Part shown: one piece after another, positions 47,494 to 59,581 of the stretch
How the letters are laid out: each line of letters begins with the position of its first letter
Numbering within the stretch: the first letter of the stretch is position 1
From: Amaurobius ferox
Taxonomy: Eukaryota; Arthropoda; Arachnida; Araneae; Amaurobiidae
Direction: 5' to 3'
Assembly: GCA_951213105.1 (NCBI GenBank)
Contig: OX578147.1
Span: 130,016,822-130,080,821 of the forward strand
Length of the DNA stretch: 64,000 nucleotides
Translations under genes and position numbers: made by a program
Notes under the pieces: generated by a model
What the model saw: the letters and a program-made list of their open reading frames with translations, nothing else
Database searches by the model: none
What the model was told of the DNA's origin: nothing

Positions 47494-47722
47494 AACCCAG
47501 ACCGTCCGATCTAGCCAAAGGTATAAGGTATCTGTTTGAACGGCTGGGAAGTGCCACCCAATTTAGACCGGAACCCAGTGGGGATGCCATACACGGGAAC
47601 CGCGCCCTCCTTCCCCTACCACCAACCTCTCGGAAGGACTTATGGACTCACATATTTAACGTGCCCGTACTCTGCGTGAACACGGGGATAGTTTTGGATT
47701 GAGTCGGGAATCGAACTTGGCA
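47494..47722 (-). repeat. SINE copy, head cut off
   Basis: Well-preserved tail and body (AACCTCTCGGAAGGACTTA and others). It stops at the B-box region (CGGGAATCGAAC), just before the MITE at 47736, so the 5' end is missing. Confidence 0.85.
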
Positions 47723-47735
47723 AATTGCTGTTTGT

Positions 47736-48001
47736 AAGATAAAAGTTTGCAAAATATCCTCGAGTAAAGCAAGCATATGCCAATTAGACGACGACAATTG
47801 TTTCGAGGGCATTATAAGCCCCCTTCTTCAAGCCAAATGAACAGGTAGAACAGTCTTGGCAGTGGCTAAGGGCGCATACTGTTCAACCTGTTCATTTGGC
47901 CTGATGAAGGAGGCTTATGACGTCCTCGAAACAACTACCGTCACCTTACTGACATATGCCTGCTATATTCAAGGAAGTTTTGCAAGCTATTATCTAATAA
48001 A
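47736..48001. mobile_element. MITE-like inverted repeat with 112-bp arms
   Basis: 47738-47851 and 47886-47999 are inverted complements (TTTCGAGGGCATTATAAGCC against GGCTTATGACGTCCTCGAAA), around a centre of about 35 bases. The edges TTAGATAATA/TAAGATAA suggest a TA target, which would fit a mariner-like or related MITE. Confidence 0.8.
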
Positions 48002-48147
48002 ATTGTATTAGGAAATCAGACAGGCAAAAGAGTAAACGATGGCAAACATATTGTGCTACAACTGATACAGGGTACATAATAAAAAAATACTGTGTTCATC
48101 ACAATGACTTTCTCTGCTGATTCGATTTTGTGAGAAAACATTTACAG

Positions 48148-48905
48148 TTACAACAATTGCAGATTTCTTAATACTAAATTTCGCTAAAATTCAATAGTTT
48201 CTTAATACTAAATCTCGCTGAAATTTAATAGTTTCTTAATACTACATCTCGCTAAAATTCAATAGTTTCTTAATACTAAATCTCGTTAAAATTCAATAGT
48301 TTCTTAATAAATCTCGCTAAAATTTAATAATTTCTTTATACTAAATCTCGCTAAAATTCAATAGTTTCTTAATACTAAATCTCGCTAAAATTCAATAGTT
48401 TTTTAATACTAAATCTCGCTAAAATTCAATAGTTCTTTAATACTAAATCTCGCTAAAATTCAATAGTTTCTTAATATTAAATCTCGCTAAAATTCAATAG
48501 TTCTTTAATAATAAATCTCGCTAAAATTCAATAGTCTCTTAATACTAAATCTCGCTAAAATTCAATAGTTCTTTAATACTAAATCTTGCTAAAATTCAAT
48601 AGTTCGTTAATACTAAATCTCGCTAAAATTCAATAGTTTCTTAATACGAAATCTCGCTAAAATTCAATAGTTCTTTAATACTAAATCTCGCTAAAATTCA
48701 ATAGTTCTTTAATAATAAATCTCGCTAAAATTCAATAGTTTCTTAATACGAAATCTCGCTAAAATTCAATAGTTCTTTAATACTAAATCTCGCTAAAATT
48801 TAATAGTTTCTTAATACGAAATCTCGCTAAAATTCAATAGCTTCTTTATATTGAATCTTGCTAAAATTCAATAGTTTCTTAATACTAAATCTCGCTGAAA
48901 CTCAG
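48148..48905 (+). repeat. 34-bp minisatellite, about 22 copies
   Basis: Unit CTTAATACTAAATCTCGCTA then AAATTCAATAGTTT, very even, with recurring variants (TACGAA, TAATAA, TTCTTTAAT). The low divergence implies recent or homogenised amplification. Confidence 0.95.
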
Positions 48906-49333
48906 TAATTGTTAAGGAAAACTCAAGCTACTCGATTAGGCTTAAGAAATATACAATGCAGAATGTAGCTGTATGGAGTATAAGCTAAATCTACTTCATC
49001 AGTGCTAGACACATCAACAAATGAACAGGCTAAAAGAGTTTATTGTTGTTATCGATTAAATAAGTAAATTAAATTTCATGCAATTTGCTTGATTATTTAA
49101 TTAAGACATCGCGGTCAGTGCGTAAAAGTCAAATCTCTAGAACGACCAATGAATTACTAACAATAGTGACCATTTATTTTAGGTTATATAAAGCATGCAG
49201 TCATTTGATAATAAGAAAACATTTAAATTAATTTAAGATTTTCTAGATTTTAAATAAAAATCGATATATTTTAAGAACGGAGCTGGTTATCATTCTGTAT
49301 GTTATGCCATTCGTTTCTAAATAAACATTTTAT
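48906..49333. other. No gene seen
   Basis: AT-rich; nothing recognised. Confidence 0.45.
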
Positions 49334-49470
49334 AGAGAGAGATAGAGATATATAGATAGCTGGATAGAGATAGATAGATAGAGATAGATAGATAGAGATA
49401 GATAGATGGATAGATAAATAGAGAGATAGAGATAGATAGATAAATATATAGAGAGATAGAGAGAGAGAGG
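49334..49470 (+). repeat. GATA/GA microsatellite
   Basis: Irregular GATA and GAGA runs. Confidence 0.95.
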
Positions 49471-49479
49471 CGTCACACT

Positions 49480-49735
49480 AAATCTCAGTGATAGTGATAA
49501 TATTTTAGGTCGTTAAGGAATCGATTTCTGTGAATATTGGCCAAAATCGTTGTAAATCAGGGTAAAACATACAATAACAAAAAGACCGACTAATTCGAAA
49601 TTAAAAAAATAATAATAATAAACGCCGAGGTGCACCTATTCGGGTTCTAAAATACCTGTGTAACAAATTTCATGGCCGTACGACCCTTAGATTTTCTTCT
49701 ACTGACTGAATACACACACATACGCATAGACAGAC
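49480..49735 (+). repeat. Dispersed repeat shared with 61.7-62.1 kb
   Basis: CGCCGAGGTGCACCTATTCG ... TAACAAATTTCATGGCCGTA ends in a CA-rich block, matching 61930-62045 (CGCCGAGGTATATCGTACGG ... TAGCAAATTCGTAGCTGTCC). Confidence 0.65.
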
Positions 49736-50510
49736 ACATACATAAACATCTTCCTTTATTATGTTTGTAATTAACAGTTTGTTAAACAACAAACTGTTAA
49801 TTTTATAGTTTGTTAAACATCTTTTTTTTTTGTTAAACAACGAACATCTTAGTTTATTAAGCAACAAACTTATTCACAAATTCGTTGTACAAGTAACATA
49901 TATTGTTGGGGTAAACTACAAATATTTTAACAGTTTTTTTTAGCAATAAACTCATTTTGTTTTGATTGACAGCAAACTTATAGACAGTTTTGTTAAACAA
50001 CAACATTTTCACCAGTTTCGCTTTTTGATAGACTCTTAACTTTGATTATCAACAAACTTATTTTCTTATGGCTAACAACAAGTGTATTCACTTTTTCATG
50101 AACAACAAATTTATTAATATTTTTTATTAACAACAATTTTTTTATTAGTTTTGCTTAACAACAAATTTTTCTTTTTGATTATCAACAAACATTTACTTGT
50201 GATTATCACCAAACTTATTCTGCTCTGATTAACAACAAACTTGGAACTTTTTTTTTCCAATATCCAGCTTTTGCTATTTTCGTTTCAATTATTAACAAAC
50301 TTATTTTGCTTTGATTAACTACAAACTTCTTATCATTTTTGCTTCACAATAAATTCTTAGTTTTGATTATTAACAATCTTATTTCATTTTTACTATCAAA
50401 CTTGTTAATATTTTTTATTAATAGCAAACTTATATATATTTCTGGTTAACAATAAACTTATTGATATTTTTGCTTATCAACAAACTCATTAAGTTTGCTC
50501 AATAAGAGTC
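49735..50510 (-). repeat. Right member of the inverted repeat pair
   Basis: Complement of 44205-44850. It contains a perfect 15-bp-stem palindrome at 49769-49802 (AATTAACAGTTTGTT and its complement). Confidence 0.75.
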
Positions 50511-50715
50511 ATTAACAAATGATGTAATTTTTTCTCGCTTGCGATCTCCCCCATTTTCATAACATCTGCTAATAACACAACAAAACTGGATTCACAACAA
50601 ACCCGACCTTGGCGCTTTTTTCCTTGCGTTCGCCAATTCAAGATATTTTCTGGTTTGGTTCTTGTTTTTTGTTTCTGTTGTTATTCACAGGTAACCTGAC
50701 GTGTATACGATAGCT

Positions 50716-50792
50716 TTTAAATAGAGTTGAACTTGCTCTGTCTCGCCTAGAAGTCACGCAGACGATTGAATATGCATTGCTTAAGAGTTCTG
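50716..50792 (+). promoter_or_regulatory. Possible promoter and first exon
   Basis: A TATA-like TTTAAATA (50716-50723) is followed about 50 bases later by ATG at 50772 and seven codons (MHCLRVL) to a donor, CTG|GTATGT, at 50793. The GC-richer leader stands out in AT-rich DNA. No downstream exon was found; the next 1.8 kb is a decayed array. Confidence 0.2.
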
Positions 50793-50794
50793 GT

Positions 50795-52600
50795 ATGTTT
50801 ATATTTTGAGAATTTTTTCTTTTTTTGTTGTCGATATTTTGTCACACAAACATTAACTTATTTATTATTAGTAAAAGTATATTTGTATTAATTTTATTAA
50901 AGTTAAATTTCGTAAATATAATTAGTTTCATTTTATATTTTACTAGCTGTATACTTGTTCTTTATACGGAATTTATATAAATAAAAGTAGAATATTTTTT
51001 ATCTTAATACATTGGTACCGTTTATTAGTTTAAGAATTTTTCTTTTTGTTTTTCAATATTTTGTCTACTCAACTATACCTTCGTTATTACAAAAGTATAT
51101 TTGTATTAATTTTATTATATTTCAAATTTCTAGATAAAAAACATTTGCATACTATTTTTATGTTTAAAATAATGTTATTTTATTTTATTTATATTCTGTT
51201 TTTATATTACGCAATGAAATAAAATATGAGCAATATATTTGAAATTCTTGGGCACAAAATTTTATCCGCTTTATATTGTATCTTTAACGATGGACTATAA
51301 TTAGAATGCAAAAAAATTTTCACGAATACTTTGATACCATTTGAGAGTTTGAGAATTTTTCTTTTTTGTTTGTCAATATTTTGTTACATTAACTGAAATT
51401 TCGTTATAAAAGGTGTATTAGTATTAATTTTATTATAATTCAAATTTTTAGATGAAATTGATTTTATATATAATTTTATTTTTAAAATAATGTTATTTTA
51501 TTTTATTTATATTTTGTTTTCATATTACGAAATGAAGTAAAATATTAGCAACATATTTAAAATTCCTGGACAAAAGTCACACACGCCCAGGAATGTTGTG
51601 ATAGCTAATTTTTTTTTTTTTTTTTTACTTTTCAGTACATTTTATTAAAATAGTGTAACTTAAATTTTTTTTATAGAACAAAATATATATTTTTTTTCAC
51701 ATTACAAAATATAATAAAATATGAACAATATAGTTAAAATCCTTTAATTTAAAGTTTAGTTTATTTTTTTATTTTTATCTTTACTGATGGTCTATAATTT
51801 GAATACGAAAGTAAATTATTAGGGCTTCAACTGAATTTTAAGTTGAATTTTTCTTGTCAAATACTATGTGACAGTTTGAGATTCTTCTTTATTAATTTTT
51901 GGTCCCGTTCACGATTACTTGGTTTTTAACGAATATATATTTGTATTAATTTTATCAATATTTATGTTTTGATAACATTAGTTTTGCATATTTTTTATAT
52001 TTAAATAATTGCTATTACTGTTTTAAGTAGAATTTTGTTAACGAATATTATATATTTCCTAGTTTGAAAATTTACTTTTATTGGTTAATTTTTTGTCTTA
52101 TTTTAATAATTACAAATTATTATTTTATTAAAATAATATAATTATTAAATTATTATTTAATAATTATATTAATAATTAAATAATAATTTAATAATATTAT
52201 TATTTTAATAATTGAATTATTATATTGTTTTAATAATTTTATGTTTTGATAAAACTAATTTTACATATTTTTATATGTAGGGCTGCTTCGGCCGTTTCGG
52301 GACTCAAACGGTTAAACAATTTTTATTGTTATTTTAAGTAGAATTCTTTTAGCGAATACAATTTGATAGCTTGGGTATTTTCTTTTATTTTGCTTGTGAA
52401 TATTTTATCAGATCAATGATTAATTAATTTTTAACAAAATTATATTTGTATTCATTTTAATACTTTAAATGTTTTGACAAACGTACTTTTGCATATTATT
52501 TTACTTTTAAATAGATATTACTGCTATTTTATGTATATTTCTTTTTTATAATACAAAGTAAACAATTTGTTTCTAGGACTAAACATTTAAGTTGCGCTTT
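50795..52600 (+). repeat. Old AT-rich tandem array, about 6 diverged units
   Basis: Each unit has TTTGAGAATTTTTCTTTTTG, TCAATATTTTGT, then AAGTATATTTGTATTAATTT and ATTATTTTA runs. Starts near 50804, 51032, 51350, 51868, 52058 and 52366, spacing 190-520 bases. No coding sequence. Confidence 0.65.
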
Positions 52601-53502
52601 ACATTTCTTATCCTTAATAAAGGAATATATGTATAATTTCTATGTAGAAAATAATTTTTTTGTATTTAACTAAAGTACAAATAAAATAGATAAAATAAAA
52701 TAAAATAAATCAATAAATAAAATAAAAATGAAAGTAAAAAAAAATAAAAGTTTACTAAAGTTTTCCTTGTAATTAGCTACGAAACAAAATTTTTTAATAG
52801 AAAATTTTGATCTTGAATATTTTGGTATTGATAGTTTTGATGTATTTGTGTTGAATTTGAAACAAAAATTAAATGGTTATTGTAAAAGGAATTTGATGTG
52901 CTAGATTTAAATCATAGTGGAGCTCTAGAAAATTCCAGAAGGGGTCAGCAACTAATGGGAGACGGGGGAGGGGGGGGGGGGGTTCAATGGAATCCTTATT
53001 TGGAAAGTACATTAATAATATTTAAATACAGTATTTAAATATAATGTATAATGTTTAAAAATTGAAATATTTCAAATGTTTTATTGTATATATTTTGAAA
53101 CAATTTATTTAGAGTTTGGAAAACATTTTTTTTCCTTTCCATACAGTCATATGTTTTCTACCTTTATCTTTTCCTTTCGTCTATAATTTTATTTATCGAC
53201 TATAGGGTTTTAAATGTTAGATACTAATTTGTGTTTTTGTGTTAATACATACTATTTTGATACTTTGATATAAGAAATATCAGTTTATCGGTTTTCCGTA
53301 TTAACAATATTACTATCGGAAATTGTTATTATTCTTCGTACAAAATAATGCTGTGAAAATCTTAAATTTCTATTAATTAGCATTCTAATAATTTGAATTA
53401 CAAGATATTCTAGATAGTTCTAATTTTTTATATAATGTACACACACATAAAGTTACATAGTTAGGGTGAATTCATTAGTTCATGCGTTATCGTGTTCAAA
53501 CT
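52601..53502. other. No gene seen; G-tract at 52970
   Basis: AT-rich; an AAAT/AAAAT run at 52676-52750. Confidence 0.45.
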
Positions 53503-53513
53503 TCACAGAGAGG

Positions 53514-53571
<58 letters not shown>

Positions 53572-54122
53572 AAGAGAGAGAGGGGGAAAGAGAGAGAGGG
53601 GGAAAGAGAGAGAGGGAAAGAGAGAGAGAGAAAGATAGAGGGGGAAAGAGAGAGAAAGAGAGAGAGAGAGGAAAAGAGAGAGAGAGGGGGGGGGAAGAGA
53701 GAGAAAGAGAGAGAGGGGAAAAGAGAGAGAAAGAGAGATAAAGGTAAATTGAAGGAAGGGTAAAGTGAGAGGAAGAGAGAAAAAGAGAGATAAAGGTAAA
53801 TTGAAGGGAAGGTAAAGTGAGAGGAAGAGAGAGAAAGAGAGAGAGAAAAGAAAAGATAATAGAAGACAAAATAAAAAGAGATAGAAGAGGGAAATTGATT
53901 AGGAATAGAGAAGAGAAAAAGTAAAGGAAATAGAAGACATAAGAAAAAAGAGAAGAGAGACAGAAAGAAATGACTAAAAAATAGAAGAGAAATAAAGAAA
54001 GATAAGAGTTAAAGAGGAGGAAAGAGGAAGGGAGATAGATAAAAAAGACGAGAAGAGAAGAAAAAGGAGAACAGAAGAAAGGAGAAGAGAATAGTGAATA
54101 AAAAAGACGGAGAGAAGATATT

Positions 54123-54158
<36 letters not shown>

Positions 54159-54995
54159 GAGAAGAAAAGAAAAGAAAGTTAGGGAAAGAGAGAAGACAAG
54201 AAAAAAGAGAAATGAAAAGATGAAAGGGAAAGAAAATAAAAATGAAGAGAGAGAAGAGAAAGAGGGAGAGGAGAGAAGGAGGGGGAGGAGAGAAGGAGGG
54301 AGAGGAGAGAAGGAGGGAGAGGAGAGAAGGAGGGATATGAGAGAAAGAGGGAGAGAAAGAGAGGGAGGGAGAGGAAGATATAGAAGATAGAACAGAAACA
54401 TACGAGTAATAATTAAAAAGAGAGGGAAAATACAAAAGAGAAGTGAGAATGAGAAGAGAAGATAAAGTAAATAGAAGAGACGATAAAGTAAATAGAAGAG
54501 ACGATAAAGTAAATAGAAGAGAAGAAAGGAATTAGAGAAAGATAGGAAAAAGGCAACAAAGGCATAATAGAAACAAAGAGAGAGAAAAGAAAGAAGGGAG
54601 ATGAGGAAAGAGAAGAAAAAATAGGGAGATAAAAGAAAGATGAACAGAAGGCGACAGAATAAAGAAGAAAAAGGGGATATAAGAGAAAAGAAAATAGAGA
54701 AAAAGAGAAAGAGGGAGGAGATTGGAGAAAAAGGAAACAGAGACAGAATAACAAAAGGAGAGAAAATATAAAAGAGAAATGAGGATTGAGAAGAGAAGGG
54801 AAATACAAGAGAAAGGGAGATGAGAAAGAGTGGAATATAGATTATAAAGGTGACAGAGGCAGACTAAAAAAGAGAGAGAGAGAGAGGGACAAGAGAAGAC
54901 GAAAAGGGAGAGGTAAGAAAAAAGAGAGAAAAGAGATGCTAAAGAAGAGCGATGAAGGAGAGGAAAGAGATGAGAGAAGAAAGAAGAGAGAGCTA
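53503..54995 (+). repeat. Polypurine tract of about 1.5 kb
   Basis: Almost only A and G on the plus strand, with scattered T and very few C. It starts as a GA microsatellite and grades into imperfect repeats: AGGGAGAGGAGAGAAGG four times near 54275-54340, GATAAAGTAAATAGAAGAGA three times at 54460-54520, and a 70-base unit with TAAAGGTAAATTGAAGG twice near 53737-53830. Long frames rich in R, E and K (or S and L on the other strand) are by-products. Confidence 0.95.
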
Positions 54996-56850
54996 GAAAA
55001 ATCGAAATGTGTTATGGTCTTAAAACGTGTTTCGTGCTCTCGAAATTGGAAATTTTCGAAAACATATGAAAAGGCACTTTATAGAATACGATGAGGAAAT
55101 ATGTTTTAATATTTAATAAAAATCTAAATTTAGATACTATAAATTATACTATAGATAACATAAAACGAGAAATTCCTAAATTTTTCTCTCTTCACCAGTT
55201 TTGGTGCAAAATTTAGATGAATATAAATTTATTTTGCCATATTTGCAAATGGATATTTTTGCGTTCTTACAATGTCATACATAGAAATGACAGTTTAGTA
55301 ATTTCGTAGACCTCGCAGACACAAGCACTCGGACGACCATCCTTCCAAAAGCGTTCGAAATACGATAAGATCAAGGATTCATTTCAACTGAAGGAAAGAT
55401 AATAATCGCAGTATATTTCAATGGATAGAGCACTGACTGAGCAGGCTAAAACCTGCAGTTTGAATCCCGAGTGTGACACGAGTTCTTAACAAGAATGTGC
55501 GAATAACTTAACTCGTCAAGTCAGATGAAAAATATCACAGATCACAAAATTATTGAATTTCTATTTTCTCTAAGAAATCTCCGATTTATCGTAGTGAATT
55601 TGAAATCACTGGTTTTTCGACGAACAGCAAGTTAAAATTGGGCAAATAAATGTGTGGGAAGTCAAAATTGTGGCACATAGAAAGCTTTTTTGCTGCCATT
55701 GCAAGTATAGGCTATTCCCTGCATCGCGAAACAGGTTTATGGATGCTCTTTATGTGCAATGGAAGCGTGATCCAAATTTTGGGAGCGCCCCTAACGGAAA
55801 AGAGAAAAAAACTCTGAAAAAGATTTGTGTTTTTAATCCTGCCTGGTATATTTGTCTTATACAGATTGTAAAACATATAATTCCGTCAAATTTTGAATTG
55901 AAAATATGCGGAAAAATATTACATTTTGTTTGCAATAGTTAATTAAAAACTCTCTTCTGTCTGCTTTAACAGTACATATGTTCTTTATTTAATTTAGGTC
56001 AATCGAGAAGATTAAAAAGCAATTTGTGCACAGGAAAAAAAAAAGAAAAGCGTTTGACATGAATGCAATATTTATGTTGAAAAACTAAAGAATGAAAAAT
56101 TAATTGTTTAATTTAAAAACTAATCATCTGAATAATTATCTATTTATTTTTAGGTCCAGTTTCGTACATCTGAATACCCATTATATTCAGATTTCTGCCT
56201 GCTTGACACACATTTTTCATTCTGAACAGAGTATAGTTCACACACACACATACACACATACAAACATACACACACAAAATAAAATTGCGAGATGGCATAG
56301 TTTTTTACACTAATATTTAGATACTAAACAGGTGACAGCTTACTTTGTGGTGGAACAGGTTTTCTACACCAAAAAGAAATAGGAAGTAGACAGAAAAATC
56401 TCATCAGTTTAAATTTATTAATCATATGCCAACAAATGTTTTCTTAAATGGGTTATTTAAGTGAAATGAATCTTACAAGAGCAAACGATATTACGTCATT
56501 ATCTACTTTTATTTGGCGATGTTCTTGGCGATGGGTTTTAACTTGATGGTACCGTTTCATAGTATTTTTACTTTATTCAACTTTACTTTTTTAGGGAGGT
56601 CTTTTAACGTACCTATTAGTTTTAAAAATTTTCAGCAAAATGATACTTTTTGTATACAATTGTATGAAAAAATAAATTCTGTCAATGATTTTAGAGCAAG
56701 GGCTTCCCAAGAAATGCACGTACAGTAAGCCGTCATTACGATTATATATATATTTTGTATATAACTGCGCCCTCTATCAGGCTTTATGCGTCTACATATG
56801 ATTGTAAATAAATTAGTTTAGATTCTAATCTTATAGTACAGTAAACAATA
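54996..56850. other. No supported gene; tRNA-like remnant at 55425-55495
   Basis: 55430-55490 has an A-box-like TGGATAGAGCACTGACT and a B-box-like AGTTTGAATCCC, but no complete cloverleaf, so it is a tRNA-derived remnant. A 96-codon open frame at 55652-55942 (with FCCHCKYRLFPAS) has no recognised family. Confidence 0.4.
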
Positions 56851-56857
56851 TTTTTCG

Positions 56858-57580
56858 GGCCTAGGATAGCCCAGTGGTTACAGCGAGAGGTTCGCACGAG
56901 GAAGACCGGAGTTCGATCCTCGCGCAATCCAAAACAATGCCTAGTTTCTACATGGAGTATACGTACTATTTATCTGTAGATCTGACAGTCTTTCCAAGAG
57001 ATGAATGGTCTTTCTTTTCTTTCAACCCAGACCGTCCGACCTACCCGAAAGTGTAAAGAGATGAATGGTCACAGGAAGGAGTGTATAGTCCCTGTGGTTG
57101 CCACTCACATTTGGTTCCGGCTCAAGTGCGTACGTTGATCCAGTGCGTACGTTGTGGTGCACCTGGGTGACGTGTTATGGCGGAAAATTGGTTCACGTTC
57201 CGGCCAGTAAGTAGGCGAATGATTTAATTCTCAAGTGCTTAGCTACTAGGAGAATAATTAATCGGAGTGGGGCTCAACTGGACTTTCTCATGACAGAATC
57301 CACTTTGAAGTAACTTGTGTTTTTTCTTTCTTTTTTTGAAAATTTTGCGAGAATAGAAAAAAAAAATTAAAAATCTGTGTTCACAGTACGGGGACGCTAA
57401 ATCTGTGTGTCCGAAAATCCTTCGGAGAAGTTAGTGACAGGAGTAGGAGGGTACGGTTCCTGTGGATGCTGCCCCCACTGGGTTCCGGTCTAAATTGTGT
57501 GGCACTGTTCCGTCTGTCCAAACACATATATTATACCTTCGGGTAGGTCGGATGGGCTGGGTTTAAAGAAAGAAAAAAGA
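56858..57580 (+). repeat. Broken SINE complex
   Basis: A SINE-type head (ATAGCCCAGTGGTTA, B box GTTCGATCC) at 56865-56930 is followed by an inverted tail fragment (57027-57115) and then by a plus-strand body and tail (57385-57570, ending GTCGGATGGGCTGGGTTT). At least two insertions are combined. No 3' coding part. Confidence 0.7.
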
Positions 57581-57619
57581 ATCGGTGTCCTTGATCTGAA
57601 TTATCATAATTATAGCATG

Positions 57620-59150
57620 TTACCCTTCATTTTATAGGGCTTGAAAACATCTTTCGATTGATACCAAGTTTGACAATGTACTCATCAGGGGGTAACCCTT
57701 CATGTTAAAGGGCTTGAAAAATTTTTTTGATTGATACCAAGTTTGAGAATGTACTCCTTTCTATTAAAAGGGCTTGAAAAATATCTTTCGATTGATACCA
57801 AGTTTGACAATGTACTCCTCAGGGGGTAACCCTTCATTTTAAAGGGCTTGAAAACACCTTTCGATTGATACTAAGTTTGACAATGTACTCATCAGGGGGT
57901 AACCCTTCATGTTAAAGGCTTGGAAAATTTTTTGATTGATACCAAGTTTGAGAATGTACTCCTTTCTATTAAAAGGGCTTGAAAAATATCTTTCGATTGA
58001 TACCAAGTTTGACAATGTACTCCTCAGGGGGTAACCCTTCATTTTAAAGGGCTTGAAAACACCTTTCGATTGATACCAAGTTTGACAATGTACTCATCAG
58101 GGGGTAACCCTTCATGTTAAAGGGCTTGCAAATTTTTTGATTGATACCAAGTTTGAGAATGTACTCTTTTCTATTAAAAGGGCTTGAAAAATATCTTTCG
58201 ATTGATACCAAGTTTGACAATGTACTCCTCAGAGGGTAACCCTTCATTTTAAAGGGCTTGAAAAAATCTTTCGATTGATACCAAGTTTGACAATGTATTC
58301 ATCAGGGAGTAACCCTTCATGTTAAAGGGCTTGAAAAAATCTTTCGATTGATACCAAGTTTGACAATATACTCATCAGGGGGTAACCCTTCATGTTAAAG
58401 GGCTTGAAAAAATCTTTCGATTGATACCAAGTTTGACAATGTACTCATCAGGGGGTAACCCTTCATGTTAAAGGGCTTGCAAATTTTTTGATTGATACCA
58501 AGTTTGAGAATGTACTCTTTTCTATTAAAAGGGCTTGAAAAATATCTTTCGATTGATACCAAGTTTGACAATGTACTCCTCAGAGGGTAACCCTTCATTT
58601 TAAAGGGCTTGAAAAAATCTTTCGATTGATACCAAGTTTGACAATGTATTCATCAGGGAGTAACCCTTCATGTTAAAGGGCTTGAAAAAATATTTCGATT
58701 GATACCAAGTTTGACAATGTACTCATCAGGGGGTAACCCTTCATGTTAAAGGGCTTGAAAAAATCTTTCGATTGATACCAAGTTTGACAATGTACTCATC
58801 AGGGGGTAACCCTTCATGTTAAAGGGCTTGAAAAAATCTTTCGATTGATACCAAGTTTGACAATGTACTCATCAGGGGTAACCCTTCATGTTAAAGGGCG
58901 TGGAAAAATCTGTTGATTGATACCAAGTTTGACAATGCACTCCTTTCATTTTAAAGGACTTGAAAAAATCTTTCGATTGATACCAAGTTTGACAATGTAC
59001 TCATCAGGGGGTAACCCTTCATGTTAAAGGGCTTGAAAAAATCTGTTGATTGATACCAAGTTTGACAATGCACTCCTTTCATTTTAAGGCTTGAAAAAAT
59101 CTTTCGATTGATACCAAGCGTGACAATATACTTCTCAGGAGGTAACGTCC
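57620..59150 (+). repeat. Satellite, about 22 monomers, 205-bp higher-order unit
   Basis: The monomer of about 73 bases has TTTCGATTGATACCAAGTTT then GACAATGTACTCATCAGGGG and GTAACCCTTCATGTTAAAGG. A short form lacks the CAGGGGGTAACCC part and reads CTCCTTTCTATTAAAAGGG. At 57839-58247 two long forms and one short form repeat as a 205-base block, which recurs from 58395; later copies are mostly simple monomers. The minus strand is open for 67 codons in each block, a consequence of the repeat. Confidence 0.95.
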
Positions 59151-59377
59151 CCAGCCCTCAGGGGAGCTAATGACGTCATGACGTCATGAACACAAAACTT
59201 GTATGGATGCTACTGTTCACAACAATGATTAAAACCATTGAGTTTCGTGACCACTGAGCCATAAATAACTCCTTTTATACATGATTATGTTAGATTTTGT
59301 CCTATGTTGCTATATTCAGAAAATATAAAATTATTATGTTCATTTTGCTTGTTTGACAAAATGTTTACTTTTTTTAC
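59151..59377. other. No gene seen
   Basis: TGACGTCATGACGTCATGA at 59170 is a doubled CRE-type palindrome at the satellite's edge. Confidence 0.5.
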
Positions 59378-59549
59378 AGATATATAATATAAAGTGCAGG
59401 AAAAGTATTGTGGCGGGGTTCAAAATTTGAATTCAAATTTTCGACGGAAGAGCACGTATTAAACTTTTCTGAACTCGAACATTTATGAAGTGATGTGCAT
59501 GCGTGTGTGTGTTTGTGTGTGTGTGTGTTTGTGTATGTGTGTGTGTGTA

Positions 59550-59581
<32 letters not shown>

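Noticed and set aside
48148..48905. CRISPR-like array
   Set aside because: Units of 34 bases are contiguous with no unique spacers, and the genome is eukaryotic; it is a minisatellite.
53466..54808. Long frames rich in RERE or SLSL residues, up to 153 codons
   Set aside because: Direct translation of the polypurine tract on either strand, without any codon pattern of a real gene.
55425..55495. Possible tRNA gene
   Set aside because: Internal promoter boxes resemble a tRNA but no complete cloverleaf or clear anticodon stem can be drawn.
56858..56940. Possible tRNA gene
   Set aside because: Good A and B boxes but the acceptor ends do not pair, and the sequence matches the SINE head.
57839..58598. 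Three near-identical 67-codon minus-strand frames
   Set aside because: They come from the satellite's 205-base unit and have no start, splice or domain support.
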